Positions 8,339 to 17,912 of a stretch of 64,000 nt of DNA are shown here, in pieces. This DNA is from Sporolactobacillus kofuensis (lineage in GTDB: Bacteria; Bacillota; Bacilli; Bacillales; Sporolactobacillaceae). The DNA lies in NCBI RefSeq assembly GCF_042660205.1, contig NZ_JBHSTQ010000001.1:248001-312000 (forward strand), in the 5' to 3' direction. Position numbers and translations under genes: made by a program. Position 1 is the stretch's first letter. The number at the start of each line of letters is the position of its first letter. Under the pieces are notes generated by a model that saw only the letters and a program-made list of their open reading frames with translations, was not told the origin of the DNA and did no database searches.

Positions 8339-8370
8339 CTTAACCCTTATACACTTCAATGTACCATTAG

Positions 8371-8895
8371 TTATTTTCCTACAATGTTAAATTCCTTAGA
8401 AAACTCGTCTATAGGTTTTCCGGCAATGGTGTAGTACGTCACGATTACTTTGTTATTTTGATCATCCTGTTCCAAGATCACATAGGTTCCCTCTTGGTAA
8501 TTTCGAGGCAAGCGTAAACTTCCCGGATTAATGACAATCATGTTTTCTTCTTGGAATGTCCCTGCAAAATGTGTGTGACCAAAACATACGACATTTGCCT
8601 GTTCTTCCAGACCACGATAACATAACCGATCCGAAGACTGACGAACACCTAGAAGATGACCATGTGCAATAAAAAATTTCAAATTTCCAAATTGCTCAAT
8701 ACGTTCATTTGGATAAGCTTTGGGAACATCACAATTGCCTTCGACGGACAGAAAGCCTTCCATTTCCGTACAGTTTGGTTGTAATTCAGAATCACCACAG
8801 TGAATCATGAAGTCTAGTTTACCGGCATAGCGCTGCTTTAACACTGATAATTCACGCGTAAAGCCATGTGTATCGCTGACGATCAGCCCTTTCAT
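8371..8895 (-). CDS. ysnB: YsnB/YfcE-type metallophosphoesterase
   Basis: A small calcineurin-like phosphodiesterase of the MJ0936/YfcE family, cytosolic, 174 residues. Metal-binding motifs are visible in order: SDTHG (7-11), HCGDSE (32-37), EGNCD (52-56), AHGH (77-80) and GHTHF (106-110). The natural substrate of the family is uncertain. Its ATG overlaps the rdgB stop by four bases (ATGA), so it is the last gene of rph-rdgB-ysnB, the same order as in B. subtilis. A terminator follows at 8302-8338. Confidence 0.9.
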   Translation of the reverse strand: MKGLIVSDTHGFTRELSVLKQRYAGKLDFMIHCGDSELQPNCTEMEGFLSVEGNCDVPKAYPNERIEQFGNLKFFIAHGHLLGVRQSSDRLCYRGLEEQANVVCFGHTHFAGTFQEENMIVINPGSLRLPRNYQEGTYVILEQDDQNNKVIVTYYTIAGKPIDEFSKEFNIVGK

Positions 8896-9497
8896 GAGCG
8901 TTCACCTACCCAGCTTGTCCATTTTTCCTGCAAGACTCGGAGTGCTCGTGCACGATGGCTCATCTTATTTTTCTCTTCTTCCCCCATTTGAGCAAAAGTC
9001 AGCTGTTTTTCTGGAATAAGAAAAATAGGATCATACCCAAAGCCGGATGCTCCGTGCCTTTCCTTAGTAACACGCCCGTCACATCGGCCCTCAGCAAAAT
9101 GTGTCGGTTGATTGGGCAGACTTAGTGCGAGGACACAAACGAAGTGCGCCTTTCGTTCTTCTTCTGACACATCAGCTAACTTACTAAGTAACAGATCTAT
9201 ATTCTTTTCACTATTCTTATCCAGTCCTGCGTAGCGGGCAGAGAATATTCCCGGCTCACCATCGAGTGCATCAACACAAAGTCCTGAGTCATCAGCAAGG
9301 GTAATCATACCCGTCTGATGGGCTAATGTTTCTGCTTTAAGCGCTGCATTTTCACGGAAGGTCGTCCCCGTTTCAGGTACGTCCGTATGTATATCCATGT
9401 CCTTCAATGAAAAGACTTCTACGCCGAAATCGGCGAGTAATGTCTTGAATTCTTTTATTTTCCCCGGATTGTTCGAAGCAATGAGGACTTTTGTCAT
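8892..9497 (-). CDS. rdgB: dITP/XTP pyrophosphatase (RdgB/HAM1)
   Basis: Hydrolyses non-canonical purine triphosphates (dITP, XTP) to monophosphates and so keeps them out of DNA. It carries the N-terminal SNNPGKIKEF motif near residues 8-17 and TLADDSGL near 65-72, followed by EPGIFSARYAG and GFGYDPIF. Length of 201 residues is normal. It overlaps rph and ysnB by four bases at each end (ATGA), a tightly coupled operon equivalent to B. subtilis ysnA. Confidence 0.93.
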   Translation of the reverse strand: MTKVLIASNNPGKIKEFKTLLADFGVEVFSLKDMDIHTDVPETGTTFRENAALKAETLAHQTGMITLADDSGLCVDALDGEPGIFSARYAGLDKNSEKNIDLLLSKLADVSEEERKAHFVCVLALSLPNQPTHFAEGRCDGRVTKERHGASGFGYDPIFLIPEKQLTFAQMGEEEKNKMSHRARALRVLQEKWTSWVGERS

Positions 9498-10246
9498 TTG
9501 CTTGATCCCACCTTCTGCTCATTGAATAAATCACCAAGCACTGCTTTTTCAACTTCAATCAGCTCATGAATGCCTTTCTTTGCAAGACCGAGCAAGTCAG
9601 CAAGCTCATTTTCATTGAACGTAGCTTCTTCACCGGTACCTTGGATCTCAATATACTCATCATGACCATTCATGACAATATTCATATCTACATCCGTTGT
9701 GGAATCCTCTTTATAGCATAGATCTAGTACCGGGCCGTACACGGGATGAATGCCGACTGAAGTAGCCGCTAAATAAGACTTAATTGGCAAATGGTTCACC
9801 TGTTTTCGTTCTTGTGCACGTCTTAATGCAAGAACCATAGCTACAAATGCTCCGGTAATTGAAGCTGTCCGTGTACCACCGTCCGCCTGAATCACATCAC
9901 AGTCGATCCAAATCGTTCGTTCACCGATCGCTTGGAGATCAACCACAGATCGAAGTGCGCGTCCAATTAACCGTTGAATTTCCATTGTTCTTCCGGTCAC
10001 TTTGCCTTTCGATGATTCCCGAATCGTACGTTCCGGCGTTGCTCGTGGTAACATAGAATACTCTGCGGTGATCCAGCCTTTCTTCTGTCCACGTAAAAAT
10101 GGGGGAACTCGATCCTCAATACTTGCGTTACAGATTACTTTTGTTCTGCCAATGGTTATTAGAACAGATCCTTCAGGATGAATAATAAAATCCGGCTGTA
10201 TTTGAACAGACCTTAGTTCGTCACTTGCTCTTCCGTCTGGTCTCAT
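9494..10246 (-). CDS. rph: Ribonuclease PH
   Basis: Phosphorolytic 3'-5' exoribonuclease that trims tRNA 3' ends. The start MRPDGRASDELRSV is the standard N-terminus, and the phosphate-binding region GGTRTASITGA is present. I start it at the ATG at 10246, about 250 residues. GGAGG lies about 12 bases upstream, a slightly long spacing. The open frame extends to 10333 but the extra residues do not match the family. It heads the rph-rdgB-ysnB operon downstream of gerM. Confidence 0.93.
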   Translation of the reverse strand: MRPDGRASDELRSVQIQPDFIIHPEGSVLITIGRTKVICNASIEDRVPPFLRGQKKGWITAEYSMLPRATPERTIRESSKGKVTGRTMEIQRLIGRALRSVVDLQAIGERTIWIDCDVIQADGGTRTASITGAFVAMVLALRRAQERKQVNHLPIKSYLAATSVGIHPVYGPVLDLCYKEDSTTDVDMNIVMNGHDEYIEIQGTGEEATFNENELADLLGLAKKGIHELIEVEKAVLGDLFNEQKVGSSK

Positions 10247-10372
10247 TCTGTCTTTTGCCTCCGTGTACCAATAATTTAAAAGAAAAATTTCTAGTGAAAC
10301 CTGAACAACCCCAACGTTAAAGAGGCTATCCAAAAGGTTATGGAATTTAAAACACTAAGCGAAGCCCTTATT

Positions 10373-10402
10373 TTGCATTACGTGTGCTTTGATTGCTCCT
10401 AT
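10373..10402 (+). repeat. Interspersed repeat, copy R2 (left-end fragment)
   Basis: TTGCATTACGTGTGCTTTG followed by ATTGCTCC matches the left end of the family. The rest of the core is missing. It lies between gerM and rph. Confidence 0.55.
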
Positions 10403-10440
10403 ATTTTTATTTGAATGATCAAACTTAGTACAACAACCAC

Positions 10441-10475
10441 AAAGTAAAAGAGGAGCCTTTTTGCTCCTCTTACTA
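10441..10475 (-). terminator. Terminator after gerM
   Basis: AAGAGGAGC and GCTCCTCTT form the stem. On the minus strand TTTACTTT follows. It lies 27 bases after the gerM stop. Confidence 0.8.
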
Positions 10476-10497
10476 TACCATATTTTACTTTTCACAA

Positions 10498-11514
10498 TTA
10501 TAGACCGGTTGCATCGACCATCTCTCGAGAAACCGGACCGGATAATATCCTTCCCGATTCCAAAGTGATCTTTGTTGATTGGCCGACTTGAATAGATACT
10601 TTTTGAATGGCAGGATCTTCGGTCAATGTCAGGACGAGGCTCCGCAGGACCTGATCATTAATTGTTTTTGCCTTTTTATTATCATAAATTGCATCATTAA
10701 AATGGAGAAAAACAGTACCATTCTCAATTTTCGGCTTGCTCATCAATTGGCTATCAGGGTTCATTGGCGAAATTAAATTACTTGTGGCCGGCTCATGAAT
10801 TAGCGCATGAACCATGGTTGTGACTTGATCAGTACGTCCATCTGCACGAACCGTAACCGGTACATCGTACGTTTTTCCTTTATTTGCAGCCATATAATAA
10901 ACGGTTACAGGTTCACTGCCTGTTAAATCTGCCACATCTCCAGCCACCTGATTAATGCCATCTGCCCGAGTAAGCATTCTTCCTGATGCATTTTGAACGG
11001 CCGGCCATTTATCCAGCTGCTTCCCTTCGACAGTAATGGTCACTGTTTTTACCGATTGAAACTGAGTAAGCGTCCATACAATCGATTGAACAGCCCGATT
11101 CTGATTACTCACCGGTGTATCCAAAAGTTCTTTTGAGAAATTCACTGTTAAATTGCCTCGTTGATCGTTTAAAACGTTGAGAATTTCAGTTCCTGAAGGC
11201 AGAGTTGCCCGAAATCCATTGGGCAATGCGTTGGCAACTGGTCCATCATCAACCAAATAGTTCAGCACCTGTCTCACCGATGATTTAGTGTTCGGCAAGC
11301 CCAGCATTTGCGGTACAACATAACCATTTGCGTCCATTAAGTACAACACTCTTGCTGTAAATTGCGGATGTCGACCACTCTTGGTTAGATCCGCTTTGCT
11401 GTTGACATAGCTGACACTGTCCGGTTGACGATCTGCCACACCGCAGCCCGAAAGAAGTCCTATAGATAAAATAAGTGAAACGCCGGTAATAATCATCGAT
11501 GTTCGTCGATACAT
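10498..11514 (-). CDS. gerM: GerM, sporulation and germination lipoprotein
   Basis: A 338-residue spore-envelope lipoprotein with two GerMN domains. In B. subtilis GerM is needed for sporulation and germination and helps anchor the SpoIIIA-SpoIIQ channel across the two spore membranes. The N-terminus has a signal peptide ending in the lipobox LSGC with Cys24. Two similar repeats follow, each with a VFLHFND or LTVNFSKEL-type strand. The start ATG at 11514 has GAGGAGG eight bases upstream. Its place between racE and rph matches B. subtilis. Confidence 0.9.
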   Translation of the reverse strand: MYRRTSMIITGVSLILSIGLLSGCGVADRQPDSVSYVNSKADLTKSGRHPQFTARVLYLMDANGYVVPQMLGLPNTKSSVRQVLNYLVDDGPVANALPNGFRATLPSGTEILNVLNDQRGNLTVNFSKELLDTPVSNQNRAVQSIVWTLTQFQSVKTVTITVEGKQLDKWPAVQNASGRMLTRADGINQVAGDVADLTGSEPVTVYYMAANKGKTYDVPVTVRADGRTDQVTTMVHALIHEPATSNLISPMNPDSQLMSKPKIENGTVFLHFNDAIYDNKKAKTINDQVLRSLVLTLTEDPAIQKVSIQVGQSTKITLESGRILSGPVSREMVDATGL

Positions 11515-11602
11515 GTTCGTACCCTCCTCGTTCCCTATGGGTTGTACTATCATGTATACGAGCAATCCAAATGATTAGACCTCTTGCGCCTAGAAAAGCA
11601 GC

Positions 11603-12409
11603 TTAGTCTTGATCAATGCGAACGGTCTTTACATCCGGTCTATAACCCAGTAATTGTTCACCTATTGTCTCCATCATCTGTGCCGAACCTGTTGTATAAA
11701 AGTGATGAATCGGCTGAGAAGATTCTTCTCTCGCCAGATTTTTATGATAAAGAACAGTACTTACTTCCAGCGCAGTCTCTTCACCGGAATCAATCAGTTT
11801 TATTCTCGAACCCATTGCCTTCTGAATTTGTGGTCGAAGCATCGGATAATGGGTACACCCCAGAATGAGCGTATCCATATTCTCATCCCCATGCAATTCA
11901 TTTAGCCGTTTAGTAATCGTTTTATATGTTTCAAGACTGCTGAGATTATTTGACTCAACAAGTGGTACAAACTCCGGACAAGCAAGGCTACTTACGATAA
12001 CCTCATTATTAATATCAAGGAGCGCTTGTTGATAAGCCTCACTTTTTATTGTTCCAATCGTACCAATGACGCCTATATGAAGGCTGCGACTCACTTTTAG
12101 TGCAGAACGTGCACCCGGACGGATAACACCAATCACTGGAATATCAAGAGCTCTCTTAATTTGTTCATATGCAGCGGCAGTCGCTGTATTACATGCAATC
12201 ACTAGCATTTTAATCGAATGATGTTCACGTAAATAGTGAATCATCTGCCATGTATACTGGCGTACTTCCTCAACAGGACGCGGCCCATAGGGACAGCGTT
12301 GATTATCGCCTAAATAAACAATCTTCTCTTTTGGTAATTGTCTCATGATTTCCCGGGCAACAGTTAGTCCTCCCACACCCGAGTCGATCACACCAATTGG
12401 CTGGTTCAA
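11603..12409 (-). CDS. racE: Glutamate racemase
   Basis: Makes D-glutamate for peptidoglycan (and for poly-glutamate if made). The two catalytic cysteines are in ACNTA (Cys73) and GCTHYP (Cys185). The start is probably the TTG at 12409: GAGGGG sits six bases upstream and the product then starts MNQPIGVIDSGVGGL, matching RacE of B. subtilis in length (268 versus about 272). The ORF is open further upstream to 12472. It is followed by gerM, as in B. subtilis, but the genes expected upstream are replaced by an accessory block. Confidence 0.92.
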   Translation of the reverse strand: MNQPIGVIDSGVGGLTVAREIMRQLPKEKIVYLGDNQRCPYGPRPVEEVRQYTWQMIHYLREHHSIKMLVIACNTATAAAYEQIKRALDIPVIGVIRPGARSALKVSRSLHIGVIGTIGTIKSEAYQQALLDINNEVIVSSLACPEFVPLVESNNLSSLETYKTITKRLNELHGDENMDTLILGCTHYPMLRPQIQKAMGSRIKLIDSGEETALEVSTVLYHKNLAREESSQPIHHFYTTGSAQMMETIGEQLLGYRPDVKTVRIDQD

Positions 12410-12722
12410 AAAAATCCCCTCATTCATGTTGTGTTTCTCGTTACCTACCTTAAGACTGGCGAGAAACTGCAAGTCATTTCTCTGGCTGCTTCTGAAGTCT
12501 TCAAAATGCCTCTATCATCTTATCACAATCACTGAAGATGAGTAAGAACAATGAAAAACCTGACATACTTATCAGTCATTCGTAACAAATGGAACAGCTG
12601 TTATTCTGATAACCTATGATCATTTATTTTTTTTGTTTTTATCTTTTTAAAAATAAGAATATTTGATCACAACATGATATACTCGATTTATAAAAAAAAT
12701 GTCATAAATTGGGGGAATGAGC

Positions 12723-14087
12723 ATGTCACTTTTGAAAAGAAAAAAGCAAAACATCAAGACTACCGCTCACTCAAATACAGAAGTGGCATCAATCGGCAGA
12801 ATTCAAGTTGCAGCCGATCAATTAAAAGGAATTGTGGAACAATTACGGCATGCCGCAGAGACTTTGCATGAAGCATCCAGCTCCAGTCAAGCCAGTGTTT
12901 CAGAATTCAAAATACATACAAGCCGAACTGCGGATGATACGGCACAGGTTAATCAAGAAATGCAGCAGATCAGGCAGTCTGCAGAAAAAATTCTTTCAAT
13001 TGTTAATAGTGTTCATACAGATAGCGAGCAGACCTACGATGATCTGATCTTCTCATTAAAGTCAATCAGTGAATTAGAACGAACAATGAGCGGTATTTTA
13101 CGCGGTCACCATGAGCTCATCAGACAGATGAATGAACTTGTCGATCACTCAAAGAAAATTGATCAAGTTTTCAAATTCATCGGTTCTATTTCCGAAGAAA
13201 CGAATATTCTTTCTTTGAATGCTGCGATTGAAGCGGCAAGAGCAGGTGAGGCAGGCAAAGGCTTTTCCGTTGTCGCAAGTGAAATTCGTAAACTATCAGG
13301 AGAAACACAGCAAGCTGTTCAGGAAACAAAATCTACAACGCAGTTGATACAAAATGAAATAAAAAAATCAACGGAGCGCGTCAATAAAGAATCGATTGAA
13401 ATCGATCATGGATCTGAAAAACTGAAGGCGATTGTTGCCCATCTTGATACGTTTAAAGCGAAACTAGAAACCATGATGCTTGGCAGTAAAGAATCAGCCG
13501 CTTCCGTTGATGAACAAACAGCTAGCATTTCAGCAGTTTCTGATTTAATCAATCAGATCTCTGCAATGGCCCAAACAAACCAGGCACTTGCAGAAACTGT
13601 GGAACAGGATGTTGCCAATCAATTTCAAAGTATTGATCAGATGCTCGCTCTAAATAAACAATTGATCCAGACGTCGAATGAACTCCAGACTTCTATTCAG
13701 CAGGACAAAGAATCAACAATCCTGATCGACCCGAGACTGATTGAACATGTAAAAGGAAAGATCCTTCAATTTATAAAAGAACATCCATTGATGCCCATTG
13801 ATTCCATTCGGCATCAAGCAATTTTTACCATGCTCAGAAATGAATTACCAGAACTTGAAGCAGTCTGGTCAAATCTTCCGGATGGTTCGTTTATTTATTC
13901 CGATCCAGCAGCCGCACTTGCAAATGCAGGGGCACGTAAATGGTTTAATGAGGCGCTTAGCGGATCATCCTTTATCTCTAATCCTTATTATTCTGCGATC
14001 ACGAAACGGCCTTGTGTCACACTTTCTTTCCCAATTCGCCACCAAGGTGAAATCCTCGGTGTGTTTGGTGTGGATTTAACCGTTTAA
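12723..14087 (+). CDS. Soluble chemoreceptor-like protein with C-terminal Cache-like sensor
   Basis: A methyl-accepting chemotaxis protein without a membrane segment. Residues 1-340 are a long coiled coil including the CheA/CheW-contact hairpin tip (ISEETNILSLNAAIEAARAG and KGFSVVASEIRKLS). The last 110 residues look like a PDC/Cache sensor (DGSFIYSDP through GEILGVFGVDLTV). Usual receptors have the sensor N-terminal and outside the cell; here it is C-terminal and apparently cytosolic. The ATG at 12723 has GGGGG seven bases before it, better than the ATG at 12717. It is a single gene closed by the terminator at 14177-14209. Confidence 0.85.
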   Translation: MSLLKRKKQNIKTTAHSNTEVASIGRIQVAADQLKGIVEQLRHAAETLHEASSSSQASVSEFKIHTSRTADDTAQVNQEMQQIRQSAEKILSIVNSVHTDSEQTYDDLIFSLKSISELERTMSGILRGHHELIRQMNELVDHSKKIDQVFKFIGSISEETNILSLNAAIEAARAGEAGKGFSVVASEIRKLSGETQQAVQETKSTTQLIQNEIKKSTERVNKESIEIDHGSEKLKAIVAHLDTFKAKLETMMLGSKESAASVDEQTASISAVSDLINQISAMAQTNQALAETVEQDVANQFQSIDQMLALNKQLIQTSNELQTSIQQDKESTILIDPRLIEHVKGKILQFIKEHPLMPIDSIRHQAIFTMLRNELPELEAVWSNLPDGSFIYSDPAAALANAGARKWFNEALSGSSFISNPYYSAITKRPCVTLSFPIRHQGEILGVFGVDLTV

Positions 14088-14176
14088 AGATTACCTAAAG
14101 AAGTGCACGATGATCCTAAGAAGATACGCTCCCAAAGTGAGGGGCAAAAAGTCAATCTTGAGTACTAAAAAAGAAA

Positions 14177-14215
14177 AGCGGAGAGAAAAAATCACTTTTT
14201 CTCTCCGCTTCATTT
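14177..14215. terminator. Bidirectional terminator
   Basis: GCGGAGAGAAAAA pairs with TTTTTCTCTCCGC around a four-base loop, followed by TTCATTTCT. It lies between the chemoreceptor and the convergent glycosyltransferase. Confidence 0.9.
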
Positions 14216-14219
14216 CTGC

Positions 14220-15194
14220 TTAACCGTGTTTTACACTGGTCATCGCGCGCACCCGATGAGCTGAGCTAAATCCCTTAGCTTCTTTCACAATATACAATGG
14301 TCGATCTTTCGTTTCATCATAAATTCTGCCGATGTATTCACCAATCACACCTAATATGAATAACGTGAACCCGCTAAACAGCAATTGAATAACAATAAGC
14401 GATGTCCACCCCGGTACGGTACTCGATGTAAAGAACCTGAGTGCAAGCGCAACAATCATGTAGACAAAGCCGGCAATCGAAAGCAATGCACCACTATACG
14501 TTGCTATTTTCAAGGGCTTATACGAAAAGGAAGTTAATCCATCAATCGACAGTTTCAGCATTTTCTTAAGCGGATACTTCGTTTCACCTGCAAGACGCTC
14601 ATCACGCACGTATTCAATCGCAGTCTGATTAAAACCCACCCAGCTGACGAGACCGCGCATGAAACGATTCTTTTCAGGGATTCTCTTCATCTCATTACAG
14701 ACGCGGCGATCAATTAATCGAAAATCACCAGTATCCAAAGGAATATCAATATCCGTGGATAGACGTAATGTTCGATAAAAGAGGGCTGCAGTCATTTTTT
14801 TGAAAAAGGTCTCGCCTTTTCGCTCGATCCGCTTACCGTAGACGACATCAAAACCTTCTCCCCATTTGTCAATCATTTTCAAGATCATTTCTGGGGGATC
14901 CTGAAGATCTGCATCAATTACGACAATTGCTTGTCCAGTAGCATAATCCATGCCTGCAGTTATTGCGATCTGGTGACCAAAATTTCTTGAGAATTCAAGG
15001 ACTTTTACATGGGTATCCCCTTCAGAAATGTAGTTCAACATCTCTGATGTTCGGTCCTTGCTGCCATCATTGACAAAGAGTAATTCATAAGGTTCATAAG
15101 TACGGTCCATTACTGTCTTTAATCGCTTGTAGGATTCATAAATCACTTTCTCTTCATTGAACACGGGAACCACTACAGAATATTTGATGGTCAT
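14220..15194 (-). CDS. ykcC: Polyprenyl-phosphate glycosyltransferase (YkcC/GtrB-like)
   Basis: A family 2 glycosyltransferase that transfers a sugar from a nucleotide donor to undecaprenyl phosphate on the inner face of the membrane. The N-terminal GT-A domain shows VVPVFNEE, the DADLQDPPE metal and donor motif, and DTGDFRLIDR. Two C-terminal membrane helices (about 230-255 and 268-290) are typical of GtrB-like enzymes. GGGAGG lies six bases before the ATG. It is downstream of the ykcB-like gene with a 45-bp gap. The pair should supply and use a lipid-linked sugar for a cell-surface polymer. Confidence 0.88.
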   Translation of the reverse strand: MTIKYSVVVPVFNEEKVIYESYKRLKTVMDRTYEPYELLFVNDGSKDRTSEMLNYISEGDTHVKVLEFSRNFGHQIAITAGMDYATGQAIVVIDADLQDPPEMILKMIDKWGEGFDVVYGKRIERKGETFFKKMTAALFYRTLRLSTDIDIPLDTGDFRLIDRRVCNEMKRIPEKNRFMRGLVSWVGFNQTAIEYVRDERLAGETKYPLKKMLKLSIDGLTSFSYKPLKIATYSGALLSIAGFVYMIVALALRFFTSSTVPGWTSLIVIQLLFSGFTLFILGVIGEYIGRIYDETKDRPLYIVKEAKGFSSAHRVRAMTSVKHG

Positions 15195-15239
15195 GGCATT
15201 GCCTCCCTTGCATTTTCTATTGTCCTGTGCCCTTAATCA

Positions 15240-17387
15240 CTATTTTTTTAAGACATACAGTGTAGACTGCCCATCAAATCCAAATTGATTTGACGTTGCG
15301 TTGGACCATTCACTCGTTGGTACCTTTGTGGCATGCTGCTTAATCCAGTTCATCACACTTGAATTCTGTGATCTGCCCGCACTGCCGATCAAGAAATACT
15401 TTACTTCTCCATTCTTCACCATTTTTTCCAATTTGCTGACGCTTAATGCAGGATCATTACCTTGGAAACCACCCATTGCCATCACCGCATAATTTGTTTT
15501 CATCATGATTGAATAAGCAGATTGAGCACGTTCAACAGCAAGAATATATTTTTCTCCGTTGTAGTGTTTTCTTAGATAGGTCAACAATTTTGTATTCACT
15601 TGCTCGTCCATACCGCCGCCTCTTTGGGATCGATTCATTCGATACGTCGAGAAGGCGCCAGGCTGCTGGCTATTAGTACGTTTGGATCCCGACTGAGTTG
15701 GTGGTTGACCCGGACCCATGAATTTACTTTGTTTTGACTTTGCGTTCCCTTGTTGACTGGCTTGTCCTCCTGGAAAAGACGGGCCATTTTTCCGGGCGCT
15801 CATACTTCCGGAGAATTGTTGTCTGCCCATGCCTGAAAGTGTTGAAGAAGGACCGGCAACAGGGATCGAACTATTAGTTTGGTTCATCGTCGATGGCAAT
15901 GTCCAATAGAACGGAGCGAGCATTATTAAGAAAAGGCTTGTTCCTGCAATGGTTCCCTGGACTTTACGTTCTGCCATTCGCCAAACAAAACCAAAACTGC
16001 TTGTGAGTATACCGGCCACGATCAAGAGTACAACCCACAGGGTACCGATATTGTTTTGAAAGAGGATTACTGCTTCGAAAAAGCAGGTTACGCCAAAAGC
16101 GATCGGTAACAGATATCCGCGCCACGCACTTTTTTGGTCACTGAATGCTTGCCACATATAGGAAAAACCGATACCAACGAGTGCAGCAATTGGCGGAGCC
16201 ATTAGACTTAGATAATAGTGATGGAAGAACCCAGCAACACTAAAGAACGCCATCGCCGGAGCCAGCCAAGCGAGCCAGAATAGAGCAAAGGTATGCTTTT
16301 CGTCAAGTTTTCTACGTTTGAACCAGTCTGCAACGATGGCAACGAGACTAAGCAATACAAAAGGCAGAAGCCAACTTGCTTGTCCGGATAACTCCTTTGA
16401 GAAGAGACGTAGTGGACCGGCAGTTCCCGTACCGAACATCCCACCGGATTGCTGACGACCTGCCCCTCTAAAGAAACCTTCACTCGAAGATGTCTTACCC
16501 CTATTCTGACCAAAACCATTAGTGTTAGAACCATTTTCCAGTGAAGCTAGTGCTTTATTGTTTTGATTCATTTTGCTCGTTGGCCTTGCCCCACCACCAT
16601 TTTGTCCCATCAAGCGAGAGATACCATTATAACCAAAAGCAAGTTCGAGCACAGAGTTTGTCTGACTGCTCCCGATATAAGGGCGTTTGCTCGCAGGAAC
16701 AGAATCAACAACTACTGCCCAGGAGAGCGAGAGTGCCGCCAGAACAACCGTTGCAGTGAGCAAATGGATAATTTTTTTCTTACAATTCACTTTCACTGCA
16801 AGCCAATAAAATAGATATACGGCTGGTAAGATCATAAACGCTTCGAGCATCTTAACATTAAAGCCGAGCCCAACCATAGCGACACTTAAGATTAACCAAC
16901 GTAGTTTTGTTGTTGCGGCTGCTTTGATCACGGCCCAAGCAGCGATGACCAACGTAAGAATAAGAATACTGTCAACATTGTTCGTTCGCGATACGGCGAC
17001 AAAGATTGGTGTCACAGACATCGTCAAACCGGAGATAAACGCTGCGTGCTTTCCAGCCTTATGTTTTACCATCTGATAGATCATCACGGTTGATATAATC
17101 GCAGCGATCGCTTCTGGAAGTAGAACACTGAAATTATGAAAGCCAAAAAGTTTGGCACTTAATGTTTGTAGCCAAAGCGCAACCGGAGGTTTATCAACGG
17201 TAATAAAGCCCGCGGGGTCAAAGGATGCGTAGAAGAAGTTATGAAAATTCTTCATCATACTTTTTACAGCTACCGTATAGTACTCATTCGTACCCGCTTG
17301 ATTAAGCAAGAAGAGATTCATAAAAGCTGAAAAAAGGATGACACCAAGTAAATAAAAATCGATTCGTTTGTTTTTGACTAAATTCAT
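15240..17387 (-). CDS. ykcB: ArnT/PMT-like glycosyltransferase (YkcB-like)
   Basis: An integral membrane glycosyltransferase of the GT39/83 type that uses a polyprenyl-linked sugar and acts on the outer face. The first loop holds the catalytic-type motif FITVDKPPVALWLQ, and about a dozen membrane helices follow. Two long Ser/Gly/Gln/Asn-rich stretches, near residues 265-335 and 525-605, are outside the conserved core and look disordered. The C-terminal soluble domain contains NYAVMAMGGFQGNDP. I start at ATG 17387 with GAGGAGG nine bases upstream (715 residues). It is cotranscribed with the ykcC-like gene. Confidence 0.87.
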   Translation of the reverse strand: MNLVKNKRIDFYLLGVILFSAFMNLFLLNQAGTNEYYTVAVKSMMKNFHNFFYASFDPAGFITVDKPPVALWLQTLSAKLFGFHNFSVLLPEAIAAIISTVMIYQMVKHKAGKHAAFISGLTMSVTPIFVAVSRTNNVDSILILTLVIAAWAVIKAAATTKLRWLILSVAMVGLGFNVKMLEAFMILPAVYLFYWLAVKVNCKKKIIHLLTATVVLAALSLSWAVVVDSVPASKRPYIGSSQTNSVLELAFGYNGISRLMGQNGGGARPTSKMNQNNKALASLENGSNTNGFGQNRGKTSSSEGFFRGAGRQQSGGMFGTGTAGPLRLFSKELSGQASWLLPFVLLSLVAIVADWFKRRKLDEKHTFALFWLAWLAPAMAFFSVAGFFHHYYLSLMAPPIAALVGIGFSYMWQAFSDQKSAWRGYLLPIAFGVTCFFEAVILFQNNIGTLWVVLLIVAGILTSSFGFVWRMAERKVQGTIAGTSLFLIMLAPFYWTLPSTMNQTNSSIPVAGPSSTLSGMGRQQFSGSMSARKNGPSFPGGQASQQGNAKSKQSKFMGPGQPPTQSGSKRTNSQQPGAFSTYRMNRSQRGGGMDEQVNTKLLTYLRKHYNGEKYILAVERAQSAYSIMMKTNYAVMAMGGFQGNDPALSVSKLEKMVKNGEVKYFLIGSAGRSQNSSVMNWIKQHATKVPTSEWSNATSNQFGFDGQSTLYVLKK

Positions 17388-17408
17388 CGTACTTTTCCTC
17401 CTCAACAA

Positions 17409-17873
17409 CCAAAAGCATCATCATCAATTCCTCTGTTTATCAGCAGAGGTATTAAGCTTAGTGTCATTATGACGATCAATTCTTAAAGAATCCTTAACAG
17501 CTACTTTTTATTCAAACAAGCGATTGAGAAGAGATTCTATAAAACACAAAATAAAGGTGTCTCAAAAGTCTGTTGACCGTGAGACACCTTTTCATTTAGA
17601 AAATAGGATTGATTAAGCGTGAAGGAACGAGACACGTGTAGATAGTGAGCCACAGTAAGTACTACAGGTTCTCCCGAATCCGCCGGCAGCAATCCTTAAT
17701 GATCGCAAGCAACCGTAGCGTATGATGAATCTCTTTATTGGCATAGCCTCATAAAAATGAGTTTATCACTAATGATTTGAAACTTTTTGAACTTTCTGTG
17801 AACACTCTAATCCGCTATTCATTTTCATAAAAAAATTAAGGATTTATTAATAATTGTCGATTATCGTAGGTTA
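17409..17873. other. Intergenic region with an orphan terminator
   Basis: No gene is supported. A strong hairpin (AAGGTGTCTC at 17554-17563 with GAGACACCTT at 17581-17590, then TTCATTT) has no gene before it on the plus strand and lies behind the start of ykcB. The segment 17600-17760 has higher GC and no long open frame; it may be a remnant of a lost gene. Confidence 0.5.
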
Positions 17874-17912
17874 TTGTTCCACAGATCATCTATTCATTCA
17901 TTAAAGGAAGCG

